Assembly (NCBI RefSeq): GCF_901709675.1
Contig: NC_051087.1
Location: 18,106,067-18,170,066 of the forward strand
Length of the DNA: 64,000 bases
Reading direction: 5' to 3'
Source of the DNA: Syngnathus acus
Lineage: Eukaryota > Chordata > Actinopteri > Syngnathiformes > Syngnathidae
Shown: positions 1 to 8,822 of the stretch, one piece after another
How the letters are laid out: the number at the start of each line of letters is the position of its first letter
Position numbering within the stretch: the first letter of the stretch is position 1
The notes under the pieces: model-generated
Seen by the model: the letters and a program-made list of their open reading frames with translations, nothing else
What the model was told of the DNA's origin: nothing
Databases searched by the model: none
Position numbers and translations under genes: made by a program

Positions 1-982
1 TACCAAGGGTGCATCGGTCATAGAATTCCTGCCAGAAACAGGTGAGAACATCTCTCAGTACTCCAGACCCAACACCTGCTTCTTCTCTATCACCTGGGAG
101 TATGCGTTTCACACTGAGTGGTTTGTTCAGTATTTCTTCTTTACAGAATGCTCTTATCATATCATTCAATGTGTCAGTGGAGTGGACAGTTATAGTCAAC
201 ACATCTTGTGGATCAGGTGGATTGAGGGGCATAGCAGGACCATCGTAGATCATTGTGACTTCTGTATCTTCCTGTGTGTCATATGTGGGACCAAAGGTAA
301 TTTCTGAATCAACAGAAATGTTGAATGGCTGGTAGACTTCATTTGAATAAACAGAGACCTCGTCACTTTCTGCGGCATTGTATTCACTGCCATTGTCTGA
401 CGTAACTTCCTCGTGTGTGTGGACATCATCTTGGTTGTCTTTTGGTCTTGTTGCAATGTAAAAACGCAACAATGTTAGCTTTGCAGCCTCGTACATATAG
501 CCGATGGAATGGCAGGTGTCATCAGTGAGGCAGTTTTGTTTGAAATCCCAAACCTCAAACTCAAAGTCCAATTGTGATCCTTTGGGAGAAATTCCATCTG
601 GGAAAAATAGTTTTTTTCCTTCCTTGAGAATGTCTTTCAACCCAGCTTCTGTGGACATTTGAAGTTTTCTGGTACCCCCTCCCTGCTTCTCCCTCACCTG
701 TTTGGTCATCTTTCCATCACTGTGTATCCATCCGATCGCAATATTTCTTGTTGTTTTCTGCTTCTTTGTCTCTTGTGGTTGTGTCTTTGAGGTGGGGTCC
801 TCTTTCTCACTGTCTTTCCTGAGTTTCATTTTTTCACGTAGTTTTTCTAAAAGTCCGTTTTTTCTTTTGGATGTAGGCTGTTTCGTCTTGCAAAAATTAA
901 AGAGTGCAATGCGGTCTCCATAGCGAGGGATGTAATTGGCAAGAGCGGCATCGTCCATCAGTGCGATGACATCACTGTCAAT
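1..982 (-). CDS. HECT-like fish multigene-family protein, exon 2 (runs off window)
   Basis: The minus strand is open for about 327 codons from a splice acceptor (TCGTGCAG, 983-990) to the window edge, with no stop. The exon opens with IDSDVIALMDDAALANYI, a SAM-like stretch I associate with a large fish-specific family of uncharacterised HECT-like proteins (often named G2/M-phase E3 ligase-like). A basic Lys/Arg/Thr/Gln-rich linker and an acidic Ser/Asp/Glu stretch follow. Near the window edge (LTITVHSTDTLNDMIRAF, then VGSGVLRDVLTCFWQEF) it resembles the start of a HECT domain. The catalytic Cys lobe would lie outside the window, so ligase activity cannot be judged. Exon 2 itself is undamaged, but exon 1 contains a stop. 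The family assignment is from memory of motifs. Confidence 0.6.
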   Translation of the reverse strand, partial: MDSDVIALMDDAALANYIPRYGDRIALFNFCKTKQPTSKRKNGLLEKLREKMKLRKDSEKEDPTSKTQPQETKKQKTTRNIAIGWIHSDGKMTKQVREKQGGGTRKLQMSTEAGLKDILKEGKKLFFPDGISPKGSQLDFEFEVWDFKQNCLTDDTCHSIGYMYEAAKLTLLRFYIATRPKDNQDDVHTHEEVTSDNGSEYNAAESDEVSVYSNEVYQPFNISVDSEITFGPTYDTQEDTEVTMIYDGPAMPLNPPDPQDVLTITVHSTDTLNDMIRAFCKEEILNKPLSVKRILPGDREEAGVGSGVLRDVLTCFWQEFYDRCTLG

Positions 983-1501
983 CTGCACGATGACAGAAAA
1001 AAAAATCGGTCACACACAATCACTTAATTTGAAAGAATGAAGCACAAATATAATACTTATTGTAAATCAAATCCACACGACAAACATGTTGCAACTGTTT
1101 AATCTTTAAGAATTTATTAAGCCACATTTATACCTGAAGTCTATGTGTTTTTTATTTCATTTTATACACTATTTCAATCATCAGTTGACTTAATGTGAGT
1201 GTGTAAACACTTAAAATGATCTAGCGTTGGATTGTGGTATGGAGAGTCAGCAAGGCATAAGGGGTTTTACCGACGCTTTGTGACGTTGCCGTGACGTGTA
1301 TATATATTTATAATCGTGCATTACGTCATCGGTTTAATGAAACTGACTACTGAATGAACAAAAATACGCATAATGCTTCTTTACGTGTAAATGCGGCGCG
1401 TCCCGTCAAGAGCTATCAATTAGCAACGGAGCTACATGCTACACGGAGCCAGTTATATACGCAACAGTCACCAAAATGAACACAATGCTTTATTTACTCA
1501 C
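983..1501 (-). other. intron 1 of the HECT-like gene
   Basis: This 519-bp minus-strand interval is bounded by donor GTGAGT (from 1501 downward) and acceptor GTGCAG (988-983), preceded by a T-rich tract. Exons on both sides are in phase 0. I see no repeat or gene inside; it holds AT-rich sequence only. Confidence 0.5.
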
Positions 1502-1576
1502 CCCCTGCTCCTACAAGTGTGAAATGATGTCCTCCGGCAATCCTCTGGCACGCAAAAAGTCACTCGTTGACGACAT
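1502..1576 (-). pseudogene. HECT-like gene exon 1 with in-frame TAG
   Basis: Reading down from ATG at 1576-1574, the frame gives MSSTSDFLRARGLPEDIISHL, then TAG (1513-1511), then EQG, then a good donor GTGAGT. The peptide fits the usual start of this family (a short helix ending just before the IDSDV of exon 2), and the phase matches exon 2. The TAG falls where a Glu, Gln or Lys codon is expected. Either the copy is a pseudogene, a different first exon or start is used, or the base is an assembly error or polymorphism. Confidence 0.5.
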
Positions 1577-1635
1577 AATGTCCTCTCTGGTCAAAACCAC
1601 ACCACACTGACTTTCCCTCCGCCACCCCACGCCAT

Positions 1636-2078
1636 AAATTCTGAGAATAAAGTCAGAATTCTGACTTTATTCTCAGAATTCTGACTTTAAAGTCAGAATT
1701 CCGACTTTAAAGTCAGAATTCTGAGAATAAAGTCAGAATTCTGACTTTAAAGTCAGAATTCCCCATTTCTGACTTTAAAGTCAGAATTCTGACTTTAAAG
1801 TGGGAATTCTGACTTTAAAGTCAGAATTCTGAGAATAAAGTCAGAATTCTGACTTTAAAGTCAGAATTCCGACTTTAAAGTCAGAATTCTGAGAATAAAG
1901 TCAGAATTCTGAGTTTAAAGTCAGAAATTGGGAATTCTGACTTTATTCTCAGAATTCTGACTTTAAAGTGGGAATTCTGACTTTAAAGTCAGAATTCTGA
2001 GAATAAAGTCAGAATTCTGACTTGAAAGTCAGAATTCTGAGAATAAAGTCAGAATTCTGAGAAAAAAAGTCAGAATCC
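1636..2078. repeat. palindromic minisatellite built from EcoRI-type and DraI-type blocks
   Basis: About 440 bp is made of two self-complementary blocks, TCAGAATTCTGA and TGACTTTAAAGTCA, alternating with a non-palindromic spacer, GAGAATAAAGTC or its complement. Because the blocks are palindromes, the array reads nearly the same on both strands and can fold on itself at many registers. It ends about 60 bp upstream of the exon 1 ATG of the minus-strand HECT-like gene. Confidence 0.9.
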
Positions 2079-2455
2079 TGTCACCCTTCGTTTTTTTTTT
2101 TCTTCACTGGCCCTAATCCTCTTCCGTATATCTGCCAGTGGATATCGCAACAGCAAAAAATATAGAACAGCAGAGTGTCTTTAAATTTATAGCGCTAGTC
2201 TAAAACAGCAAACAAGGTAATCTTGATTCTTATGGATTTTAATCGCAGTCACTTTCAATAGTTTATTCCACTGTCTAAAACCTTTTTTAATCACTTTTAT
2301 TGAAAAAATAAATATAATTTAAAATATATAGTTTATTTTATTCAATTATTACACTCTCCATATATATACATATATATAAATAGGACTTTGTTTATATAGC
2401 ACGTTCACAACGTCTTTCATTGTAATATAACTCATTTTAATAACACCTTACAGAT
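2079..2455. other. AT-rich stretch without recognised feature
   Basis: Poly-T and ATATATA-rich sequence. I see no gene or bounded repeat. Confidence 0.6.
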
Positions 2456-2540
2456 TTTTGTTGGTGGTGGGCCTCGAGATTTCTTCAAATGAAAAGATGT
2501 GCCATGGATGACAAAAGGTTGGGAAACATTGTCCTAAATA
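2456..2540. mobile_element. hAT-like element end (fragment)
   Basis: The stretch ending GGTTGGGAAACATTG matches the style of fish hAT termini (the complement of CAGTGTTTCCCAACC). No partner end or target duplication was found, so this is a fragment. Confidence 0.35.
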
Positions 2541-2789
2541 ACTGAACGTACCGCCTTAAACCGACATAATGATGGAGAGTTTGATTTTGAAGGGTTTACA
2601 CAAGCTGAGGTAGAAGAAACAGAGAGGATGTTTAAACAATACATCAATGATTCCCTGCCATTACTATGGAATTGGATTAACTGTGAGGACGACTGCCCTC
2701 CAACTATGGAAAAAAGCAACGTAAACATCGTCGCCGTACAAAAAAAATTAAAGTTTCAGAAACTATCCATGGCCTTGAAATTGCTTTGA
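2538..2789 (+). CDS. unrecognised ORF remnant
   Basis: The frame stays open from just after a TAA to TGA at 2787. It includes an acidic/aromatic peptide, DGEFDFEGFTQAEVEETERM, of the kind found near the N-termini of transposon proteins. There is no convincing Kozak start or neighbouring exon. I do not recognise the family, and it may be an N-terminal transposase scrap. Confidence 0.2.
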   Translation: MTERTALNRHNDGEFDFEGFTQAEVEETERMFKQYINDSLPLLWNWINCEDDCPPTMEKSNVNIVAVQKKLKFQKLSMALKLL

Positions 2790-3194
2790 AATGGTAAGAG
2801 ACTCAGAATGTGGACTCAAAGTGATACATCTTCAAGGGATCCTAGATTTCTTAAGGAAGCAACAGACTAAAGCAAAAAGGGAATTACAGACTATTTTAAA
2901 CATGGAAATAAAGAACAACTTTCGGGATTACTTTAAAATCATGAACGTTTGTTTCGAATGTTTTCAGCTAAAGTTACAGTTTATGGACGCTCTCTGTTTC
3001 AGAGATCGAAAATTTAATTTGCATCTGATTTGTGGAAAAAATAACTTTTCTTATGTACACGCTGACAATGTTGTAGTTCTTTTTATTACTCTGTTTTGTT
3101 TTTGTTCGGTGATTGTGGTTTTGCTGCAGTAATAAGATTTCTACTAGTTTTGTGTTTTGTTTGAGTCCAAATAGATTTTCGTAAAGATTTCTTA
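2790..3194. other. unannotated AT-rich spacer
   Basis: A 113-codon plus-strand open frame (2791-3132) exists but has low-complexity, hydrophobic content and no recognisable domain. I do not call it a gene. Confidence 0.5.
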
Positions 3195-3748
3195 TACTCT
3201 TCTTTTCCTTTTGGCTTTTCCCCTCAGGGGTCGCCACAGCGAACCATCTGTTTCCATCTCACCCTATCCTGTGAATCCTCTTCTCTCACCCCAACTAACT
3301 TCATGTCCTCTATCACTCCATCCATAAATCTCCTCTTTGGTTTTCCTCTTGATCTCCTGCCTGGTGGTTCCATCCTAAGCATCCTTCTACCAATATATTC
3401 ACTTTCCTTCCTTTGAACATGTCCGAACCATCCCAGTCTGGCCTCTCTGGCTTTATCTCAGAAACACCTCAAATGCGCTGTCCCTCTGATGTAATCGTTC
3501 CTGATCTTATCCAACCTCGTCACTCCCAAAGAGAACCTCAGCATCTTCATCTCTGCCACCTCCAGCTCTGCCTTCTGTCTTTTCCTCAGTGCCATTGTCT
3601 CTCAACCATACAGCATTGCTGGTCTCACCACCTTTCCCTTCATTTCACCCCTGACACTTTTCTCCACCCGTCCCACCCTGCTTGGATGCGCTTCACCTCT
3701 TTTCCACACTCTCCGTTACTCTGGACTTTTGACCCTAAGTACTTAAAA
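3195..3748 (-). mobile_element. RTE-like LINE, 3' half (interrupted)
   Basis: Read on the minus strand, this encodes the C-terminal part of a fish RTE-type reverse transcriptase in several frames, including the hallmarks WFGHVQRRESEYIGRRML and WKQMVRCGDP, followed by an A/G-rich 3' end. It is the continuation of 7007-7229: at the break, EDF (right piece) joins KYLGS (left piece). Many frame breaks show it is dead. Confidence 0.8.
3742..3748. repeat. target-site duplication, left copy (CTTAAAA)
   Basis: CTTAAAA at 3742-3748 is repeated exactly at 7000-7006, directly flanking the LINE at 3749-6999. Removing the LINE and one copy restores the RTE reading frame across the site, which confirms the duplication. 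Confidence 0.9.
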
Positions 3749-3753
3749 CTTTC

Positions 3754-3765
3754 CAAGATGGCGGC
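3754..3765 (+). promoter_or_regulatory. TISU/YY1 element at the LINE 5' end
   Basis: CAAGATGGCGGC matches the published TISU consensus SAASATGGCGGC at every position. The start codon is the ATG of the LINE ORF, 9 nt from the 5' end. TISU is known to act both as a YY1-dependent initiator and as a start site for very short leaders. Function here is inferred from the match and its position. Confidence 0.75.
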
Positions 3766-6763
3766 GCCCCAGTTGGCTGCGGCCGCGACAGCTCTCGACA
3801 ACCGACGAGTATTTTCACAAAATATGTCGCCTAGGACACTACAAACAACACAAAGTTTAGTTTATCCATCCAGTAGATTAGTATATGATCGCCAGCGCCT
3901 GCTGGAGGTACGGTCATCAAGTGTTTTCGGACTCGTAGCCACAACTACCCTAGTCTGTTTACGTAGCCTCGGAGTGCTTAGGGCACTAGCCCCAGAAGCT
4001 CACGATGCAGCGGGCTCGCCGGGCAGCACACGCCGGAGGAGGAGTAAGCGTAGGCGGTGTGACCGGCGGCGAAAGTGCGGCTGTCGAGGTGGGCTAACGG
4101 CTAAGCTTAAAGCTAACCCCTACAAACCGCCACTTCCATCCATCTTCCTCTCCAACGTCCGCTCACTGGATAATAAAATGGACCATCTACAACTGGAACT
4201 CTCTTCAAAGAGGGAGGTTAGAAACTGCTGCGCTCTCATCCTGACGGAGACATGGCTGAACTCATCAATACCGGACAACGCCGTTAGCCTGGAGGGGCTC
4301 GCTACATTCCGCGCCGACAGAAACAGCGAGCTAAGCGGTAAATCCCGAGGAGGTGGGCTGTGTGTCTACATCAACAACAACTGGTGCAAAAATGCTAGAT
4401 CTGTCGCCAGCTTCTGCTCTTCGGACATCGAGCTTTTGACTGTTAACTGCAGACCCTTCTACCTGCCCAGAGAGTTTACTGTTGTTAGCATCACGGCTGT
4501 GTATGTGCCTCCTAGCGCTAATACTAAAGAGGCCATGAGTGTTCTCTATCGGACAATCAGTGAGCTGCAATCCACGCACACAGAGGGTGTTTTCATCATT
4601 GCTGGGGACTTCAACCAGGCTAGCATGAAGACTATTCTCCCTCATTTTTACCAACACGTGGATTTTCCAACTCGGGGAGAGAACACTCTGGACTTGGTTT
4701 ACACCAATATAAAGGATGCATTCAGAGCAGCCCCCCGCCCCCACCTCGGCTCTTCAGACCACCTATCTGTTATGCTAATCCCTGCATACAGGCCCCTGCT
4801 GATCAGAGCAAAACCCACAGTGAAGCAGGTGAGGGTGTGGTCTGAGGGGGCCATGGAGGCACTCCAGGACTGCTTTGAGTGCTCTGACTGGGACATGTTC
4901 AAATCAGCAGCAACATATGACAATCAGATCGACATTGATGAGTACGCCATGACTGTGTCAGCCTACATCAACAAATGCACCGAGGACGTCAGCACCACTA
5001 AGAACATCATCACCCGAGCCAACCAACGACCCTGGATGACTGAGGAGGTACGTCATACGCTACGAGCACGGAACTCAGCCTTCAAGTCTGGCGACAAGGA
5101 GGCACTGAGGACAGCGAGAGCCAACGTGAACCGTGCCATCAGGTTAGCGAAGCGAAGCCACAGTCGAAAAATTCAGGATTTTTTCCACGACGCCAATAAC
5201 ACCAGGAGTATGTGGCAAGGCATACGGGCGATCACGGACTACAACTTACCCTCCCCCCCGGTGGGTGAGGTTGATGCTGACTTCCTAAATGGTCTAAATA
5301 ACTTCTTTGGGCGGTTTGAGGCACTAAACAGCACTCCTGCAGTTAAAACTGTTCCCCACCAGGAAGAGGAGGCACTCTGCCTTGACTCAGCCGACTTGTG
5401 GAAGACTCTGAGAAGAGTCAACCCACGTAAGGCCCCAGGCCCCGACAACATACCTGGGCGGGTGTTCAAGGAATGTGCAGGTCAGCTGGCTGGTGTCATC
5501 ACAGACATTTTTAACATCTCGCTGGACCAAGCCAAAGTGCCAGTATGCTTCAAGGCTGCCTCCATCATTCCGGTGCCGAAGAAACCTCAAATCACCTCAT
5601 TGAATGACTACAGACCTGTGGCACTGACTCCCATCATGATGAAGTGCTTCGAAAGGCTGCTCAAAGAACACATCGTCTCCAGACTCCCCCCAACATTCGA
5701 TCCGTTCCAGTTTGCCTACCGGCAGAACCGCTCTACTGAGGATGCCATCTCCTCCGTTCTTCACCTGAGCCTGGCTCACCTGGAGGAGAGGAACACCCAT
5801 GTGCGGTTGCTGTTCCTGGACTTCAGCTCAGCGTTTAACACCATCATTCCACAGCATCTGGTGGAAAAACTGGAACACCTGGGCTTCAGCACCCCCCTTC
5901 GAAACTGGCTGCTAGACTTCCTCACCAACAGACCTCAGTCAGTCCGGGTCGGACAGAATACCTCAGATGTCATCACCCTCAGCACAGGCTCCCCTCAGGG
6001 CTGCGTCCTGAGCCCCCTGCTGTTCACCCTGATGACACACGACTGCGCCCCCAGGTTCACCACCAATCACATCGTGAAGTTTGCAGACGACACAACGGTG
6101 GTGGGCCTCATCAGGGACAACAACGACCTGGACTACAGAGAGGAGGTGGAGCAGTTGGTGGGCTGGTGCAGAGAAAATAGCCTGATCCTGAATGTGGAGA
6201 AGACGAAGGAGATCATCGTCGACTTCAGGAAGAACCAGCCTCACCACGCTCCACTGATCATCAACAGCTCAGCTGTGGAGGTGGTCAGCAGCACTAAATT
6301 CCTGGGAGTCCACATCACAGACGACCTCACCTGGACTGTGAACACCACAACACTGGTCAAGAGGGCACAGAAGCGCTTGTACTTCCTGCGGAGGATGAGG
6401 AGAGCCCACCTGCCCCCACCCATCATGAGGACGTTCTACCGAAGCACCATAGAGAGCATTCTGACAAGCTGTCTCTCGGTGTGGTGTGGAGGTTGCAGCG
6501 CCTCCGATTGGAAGAACCTGAGGAGAGTGGTGAGGACAGCAGAGAGGATCATCGGGGCTCCTCTTCCCTCCATTCAGGACTTGTCATCCCAGCGCTGCGT
6601 GTCCCGAGCCCGTAATATTATCAGTGACCCATCACCCCCCCACCATGGACTGTTCTCCCTGCTGCCCTCTGGGAAGAGGTTTCGCAGCATCCGCTGCAGG
6701 TCCACCAGGTTCTGCAATAGTTTTTTCCCTGCTGTCGTCAGACTGCTGAACATTCAAACGTAG
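3758..6763 (+). CDS. LINE endonuclease-reverse transcriptase ORF, intact
   Basis: The ORF has 1,001 codons from the TISU ATG to TAG. A Met 115 codons upstream (3413) lies in flanking RTE antisense sequence and is not part of the element. Residues about 90-125 are very basic (TRRRRSKRRRCDRRRKCGCR) and likely bind RNA. Residues about 130-340 are an APE-type endonuclease (SNVRSLDNKMD, LTETWL, IIAGDFNQA near 283, SSDHL near 332). Residues about 540-830 are reverse transcriptase: [43 protein letters not shown] and the catalytic FADD at 775-778. The C-terminal region is also conserved in the other copies. No frameshift or stop was seen, so this copy could encode an active enzyme that nicks DNA and copies its own RNA. 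Confidence 0.92.
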   Translation: MAAPQLAAAATALDNRRVFSQNMSPRTLQTTQSLVYPSSRLVYDRQRLLEVRSSSVFGLVATTTLVCLRSLGVLRALAPEAHDAAGSPGSTRRRRSKRRRCDRRRKCGCRGGLTAKLKANPYKPPLPSIFLSNVRSLDNKMDHLQLELSSKREVRNCCALILTETWLNSSIPDNAVSLEGLATFRADRNSELSGKSRGGGLCVYINNNWCKNARSVASFCSSDIELLTVNCRPFYLPREFTVVSITAVYVPPSANTKEAMSVLYRTISELQSTHTEGVFIIAGDFNQASMKTILPHFYQHVDFPTRGENTLDLVYTNIKDAFRAAPRPHLGSSDHLSVMLIPAYRPLLIRAKPTVKQVRVWSEGAMEALQDCFECSDWDMFKSAATYDNQIDIDEYAMTVSAYINKCTEDVSTTKNIITRANQRPWMTEEVRHTLRARNSAFKSGDKEALRTARANVNRAIRLAKRSHSRKIQDFFHDANNTRSMWQGIRAITDYNLPSPPVGEVDADFLNGLNNFFGRFEALNSTPAVKTVPHQEEEALCLDSADLWKTLRRVNPRKAPGPDNIPGRVFKECAGQLAGVITDIFNISLDQAKVPVCFKAASIIPVPKKPQITSLNDYRPVALTPIMMKCFERLLKEHIVSRLPPTFDPFQFAYRQNRSTEDAISSVLHLSLAHLEERNTHVRLLFLDFSSAFNTIIPQHLVEKLEHLGFSTPLRNWLLDFLTNRPQSVRVGQNTSDVITLSTGSPQGCVLSPLLFTLMTHDCAPRFTTNHIVKFADDTTVVGLIRDNNDLDYREEVEQLVGWCRENSLILNVEKTKEIIVDFRKNQPHHAPLIINSSAVEVVSSTKFLGVHITDDLTWTVNTTTLVKRAQKRLYFLRRMRRAHLPPPIMRTFYRSTIESILTSCLSVWCGGCSASDWKNLRRVVRTAERIIGAPLPSIQDLSSQRCVSRARNIISDPSPPHHGLFSLLPSGKRFRSIRCRSTRFCNSFFPAVVRLLNIQT

Positions 6764-7006
6764 CATTCCTCTGCGCACTTGTAAATACTGTTTTTGTCTC
6801 CTGCACTGTTTACATACTTTATCACTGCTGCACTTTGTACTTTATACTTATCTTATTTCATATTTTTATATAGAATGTCACTTTTTAACCAGCCGCAATA
6901 CCACTACATTGTTGAAAGCCGTATGCAACGAAATTTCGTTTTGTGTACACCCAGTGTTGACAAAATGACAATAAAGTTTGTCTAAGTCTAAGTCTAAGTC
7001 TTAAAA

Positions 7007-7225
7007 TCCTCTACCTTCTGGATCTCTACTCCCTGTAGCCTCACCATTCCACTTGGATCCCTCTCATTTACACACATGTATTCTGTCTCCTTTCGGCTAA
7101 TCTTTATTCCCCTCCTTTCCAGGGCATACCTCCACCTCTCTAGATTTCCTTCCACCTGCTCCCTATTCTCACTACAGATCACTATGTCATCCGTTAACAT
7201 CATGGTCCATGTAGATTCCTGTCTG
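7007..7225 (-). mobile_element. RTE-like LINE, 5' piece (interrupted)
   Basis: The minus strand reads TMMLTDDIVICSENREQVEG, the region around the RT active site (DD) of fish RTE-type elements, and ends in EDF at the break. It joins 3195-3748 once the LINE is removed. Its 5' side is cut by a gypsy LTR. Confidence 0.8.
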
Positions 7226-7533
7226 TGTAAGGGATCAGACAGTACACCCAAGTGCGTAGTGACAGAGACTTTATTGTGGTGGGGGAGATGGGAATAGCTG
7301 GCGCTGGAGCGGCGATCTGGCTGGGGTGGACAAGCATTTCTGCGGGATTTCCGAATTGTTAAGCGAGTCAGTTTCTCAGGGACTGATGAGCGAAGCAGCA
7401 TCACGGGACAGACTGACACTCGGGTCTGCGCTGGCGACGCTGATATAGCGCTGTCAATGAGCCCGTGGCAGGTGGCGGCGATTCCGCTGACAGGGGGGCG
7501 TGGTCGTGTCGCAGGTGGCGCCAGCACGTGACA
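7226..7533 (-). mobile_element. Ty3/gypsy LTR
   Basis: On the minus strand the LTR starts TGTCACG and ends TTACA, with AATAAAGTC as poly(A) signal. It is preceded by a G-run polypurine tract (complement of 7534-7560). It resembles the solo LTR at 26566-27000 in both ends and in the poly(A) region. It is the 3' LTR of the gypsy fragment at 7628-8625. Confidence 0.75.
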
Positions 7534-7627
7534 GAACCCCCCCACACAAGGGACGACTCCCAACGTCCCCAGGAACCAAAAAAAAAAAAAAAAGCAAGGC
7601 AACCCCCCAGACGACCAGGCGGGGGGG

Positions 7628-8625
7628 TCAGCACTCCGCCGAAACGTCCGACTCCTCGCCGGACGCAGGATCGATGGACGCGGGAGCAGAAGACCCCGGT
7701 GCCGGACCCTCACCCCTGGTCCCCTCGTCCCTCCTCGGGCGCCCGCGCCGAGGACCCGGTTGGTCCGGATGACAGCGATGGAACTCCATGATGAGCGAAC
7801 GGTCGAGTATCCAGCGGCTCGGAACCCAGGTGCGGTGCGCGTCGTCATAACCCTCCCAATCCACAAGGTATTGGAGGCCACGACCGCGCCGCCGCGATCG
7901 GAGCAAGGAGCGGACGGCGTAAGCCGGACCCCCATCGACGAGCTGGGGCGGCGGCGGCGGAACGGGCGGCGGCGCCAACGCACTCTCAAAGATGGGCCCC
8001 CGCACACGGGACACGTGGAACGTGGGGTGAACCTTCATGGACTCTGGAAGGAGAAGACGGACGGCGGACGGGCCAATCACCTTCTGAATAGGGAACGGTC
8101 CAACAAAGCGGGGGGCGCCAGCTTGCGGGATCCCGCTCGCAGCGGCAAATCCCGTGTCGAGAGCCACACACGCTGCCCCACTCTGTACTCCGGAGCCGGC
8201 GTCCGGCGCTTGTTCGCCTGGCGGGCGTAGCCTGAAACAGAGCGGAGAAGAGTGATCCGGGCCCTCGCCCAGGCACGATGACAACGGCGGACACAAGCCT
8301 GGGCCGACGGGCACGCTGCACCGCGCTCCTGGTGGCAGAACAAGGGTGGCTGGTACCCGAAAACGCAGTGGAAAGGCGAAAGTCCCGTGGCTGAGCTGGG
8401 GAGGGAATTGTGAGCATACTCTACCCAGGGAAGCTGTTGGACCCACCCGCGCTGGTCCCCGGCGGCCATGCATCGGACCAGTTCCTGGTTCAGGCGCTCC
8501 ACTTGACCATTGGACTGAGGGTGAAACCCAGAGGAGAGGCTGGCCGTAACGCCGAGGAGTCGGCAGAACTCCGCCCAGAAGGTGGAAGCGAATTGTGGAC
8601 CTCGGTCTGACACGATGGTCTGGGT
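7628..8625 (-). pseudogene. Ty3/gypsy integrase C-terminus with chromodomain (chromovirus), truncated
   Basis: The minus strand contains the end of an integrase core ([31 protein letters not shown]), then the conserved [12 protein letters not shown] segment and a chromodomain ([20 protein letters not shown]), a proline/arginine-rich tail and the polypurine tract/LTR. Two overlapping frames are needed, so there is at least one frameshift. Everything 5' of the integrase core is missing. Chromodomains of this class direct integration to marked chromatin in related elements. Confidence 0.85.
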
Positions 8626-8631
8626 CTGCAG

Positions 8632-8822
8632 GAGTGGCTATTTGTTTCAACAACATTCCTGGTGAAGTCATCACACATCGGACTGACGCAGAAGTACACT
8701 GGTTGGCAGCAGTGGCAGAAAGTTTTTGATTTTGTTGAATGTATATGGATACAGTAATGACTCTCAAAATAAGGCAATGATGAAAAGTTTATCAAAGGTG
8801 ATCACTGAACTTGGAAGTTGTC
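8632..8822 (+). mobile_element. L1-like LINE endonuclease fragment
   Basis: Plus-strand frames read [20 protein letters not shown] and, after a frameshift, [18 protein letters not shown]. These are hallmarks of fish L1/Tx1-type endonuclease domains (the NVYGYN region). The fragment is short and cut off by the LINE on its right. Confidence 0.6.

Larger units (their letters stand above)
3749..6999 (+). mobile_element. complete jockey/Rex1-L2-like LINE (copy A)
   Basis: This is a 3,251-bp insertion with both ends defined by a perfect 7-bp target duplication. Its layout is a 9-nt leader, one ORF (EN-RT), a short AT-rich 3' UTR and a 3' tail of (TCTAAG)n. The tail type and protein motifs fit the CR1/L2/Rex1 side of the jockey group; the exact family cannot be named without a library search. 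It interrupts an older RTE-like LINE on the opposite strand. Intact ORF, intact ends and perfect duplication together imply a young insertion. Confidence 0.92.

Noticed and set aside
1636-2078. Regular short repeats that could suggest a CRISPR array
   Set aside because: There are no unique spacers. The array is two palindromes in a vertebrate genome, so it is a minisatellite.
3413-3757. N-terminal 115 codons of the long open frame ending at 6763
   Set aside because: They are antisense RTE-like LINE sequence left of the target duplication. The real ORF starts at 3758 inside the inserted LINE.
7465-8230. Plus-strand open frames rich in Pro/Arg/Gly
   Set aside because: They are antisense shadows of the GC-rich gypsy integrase/chromodomain tail, which has clear family motifs on the minus strand.
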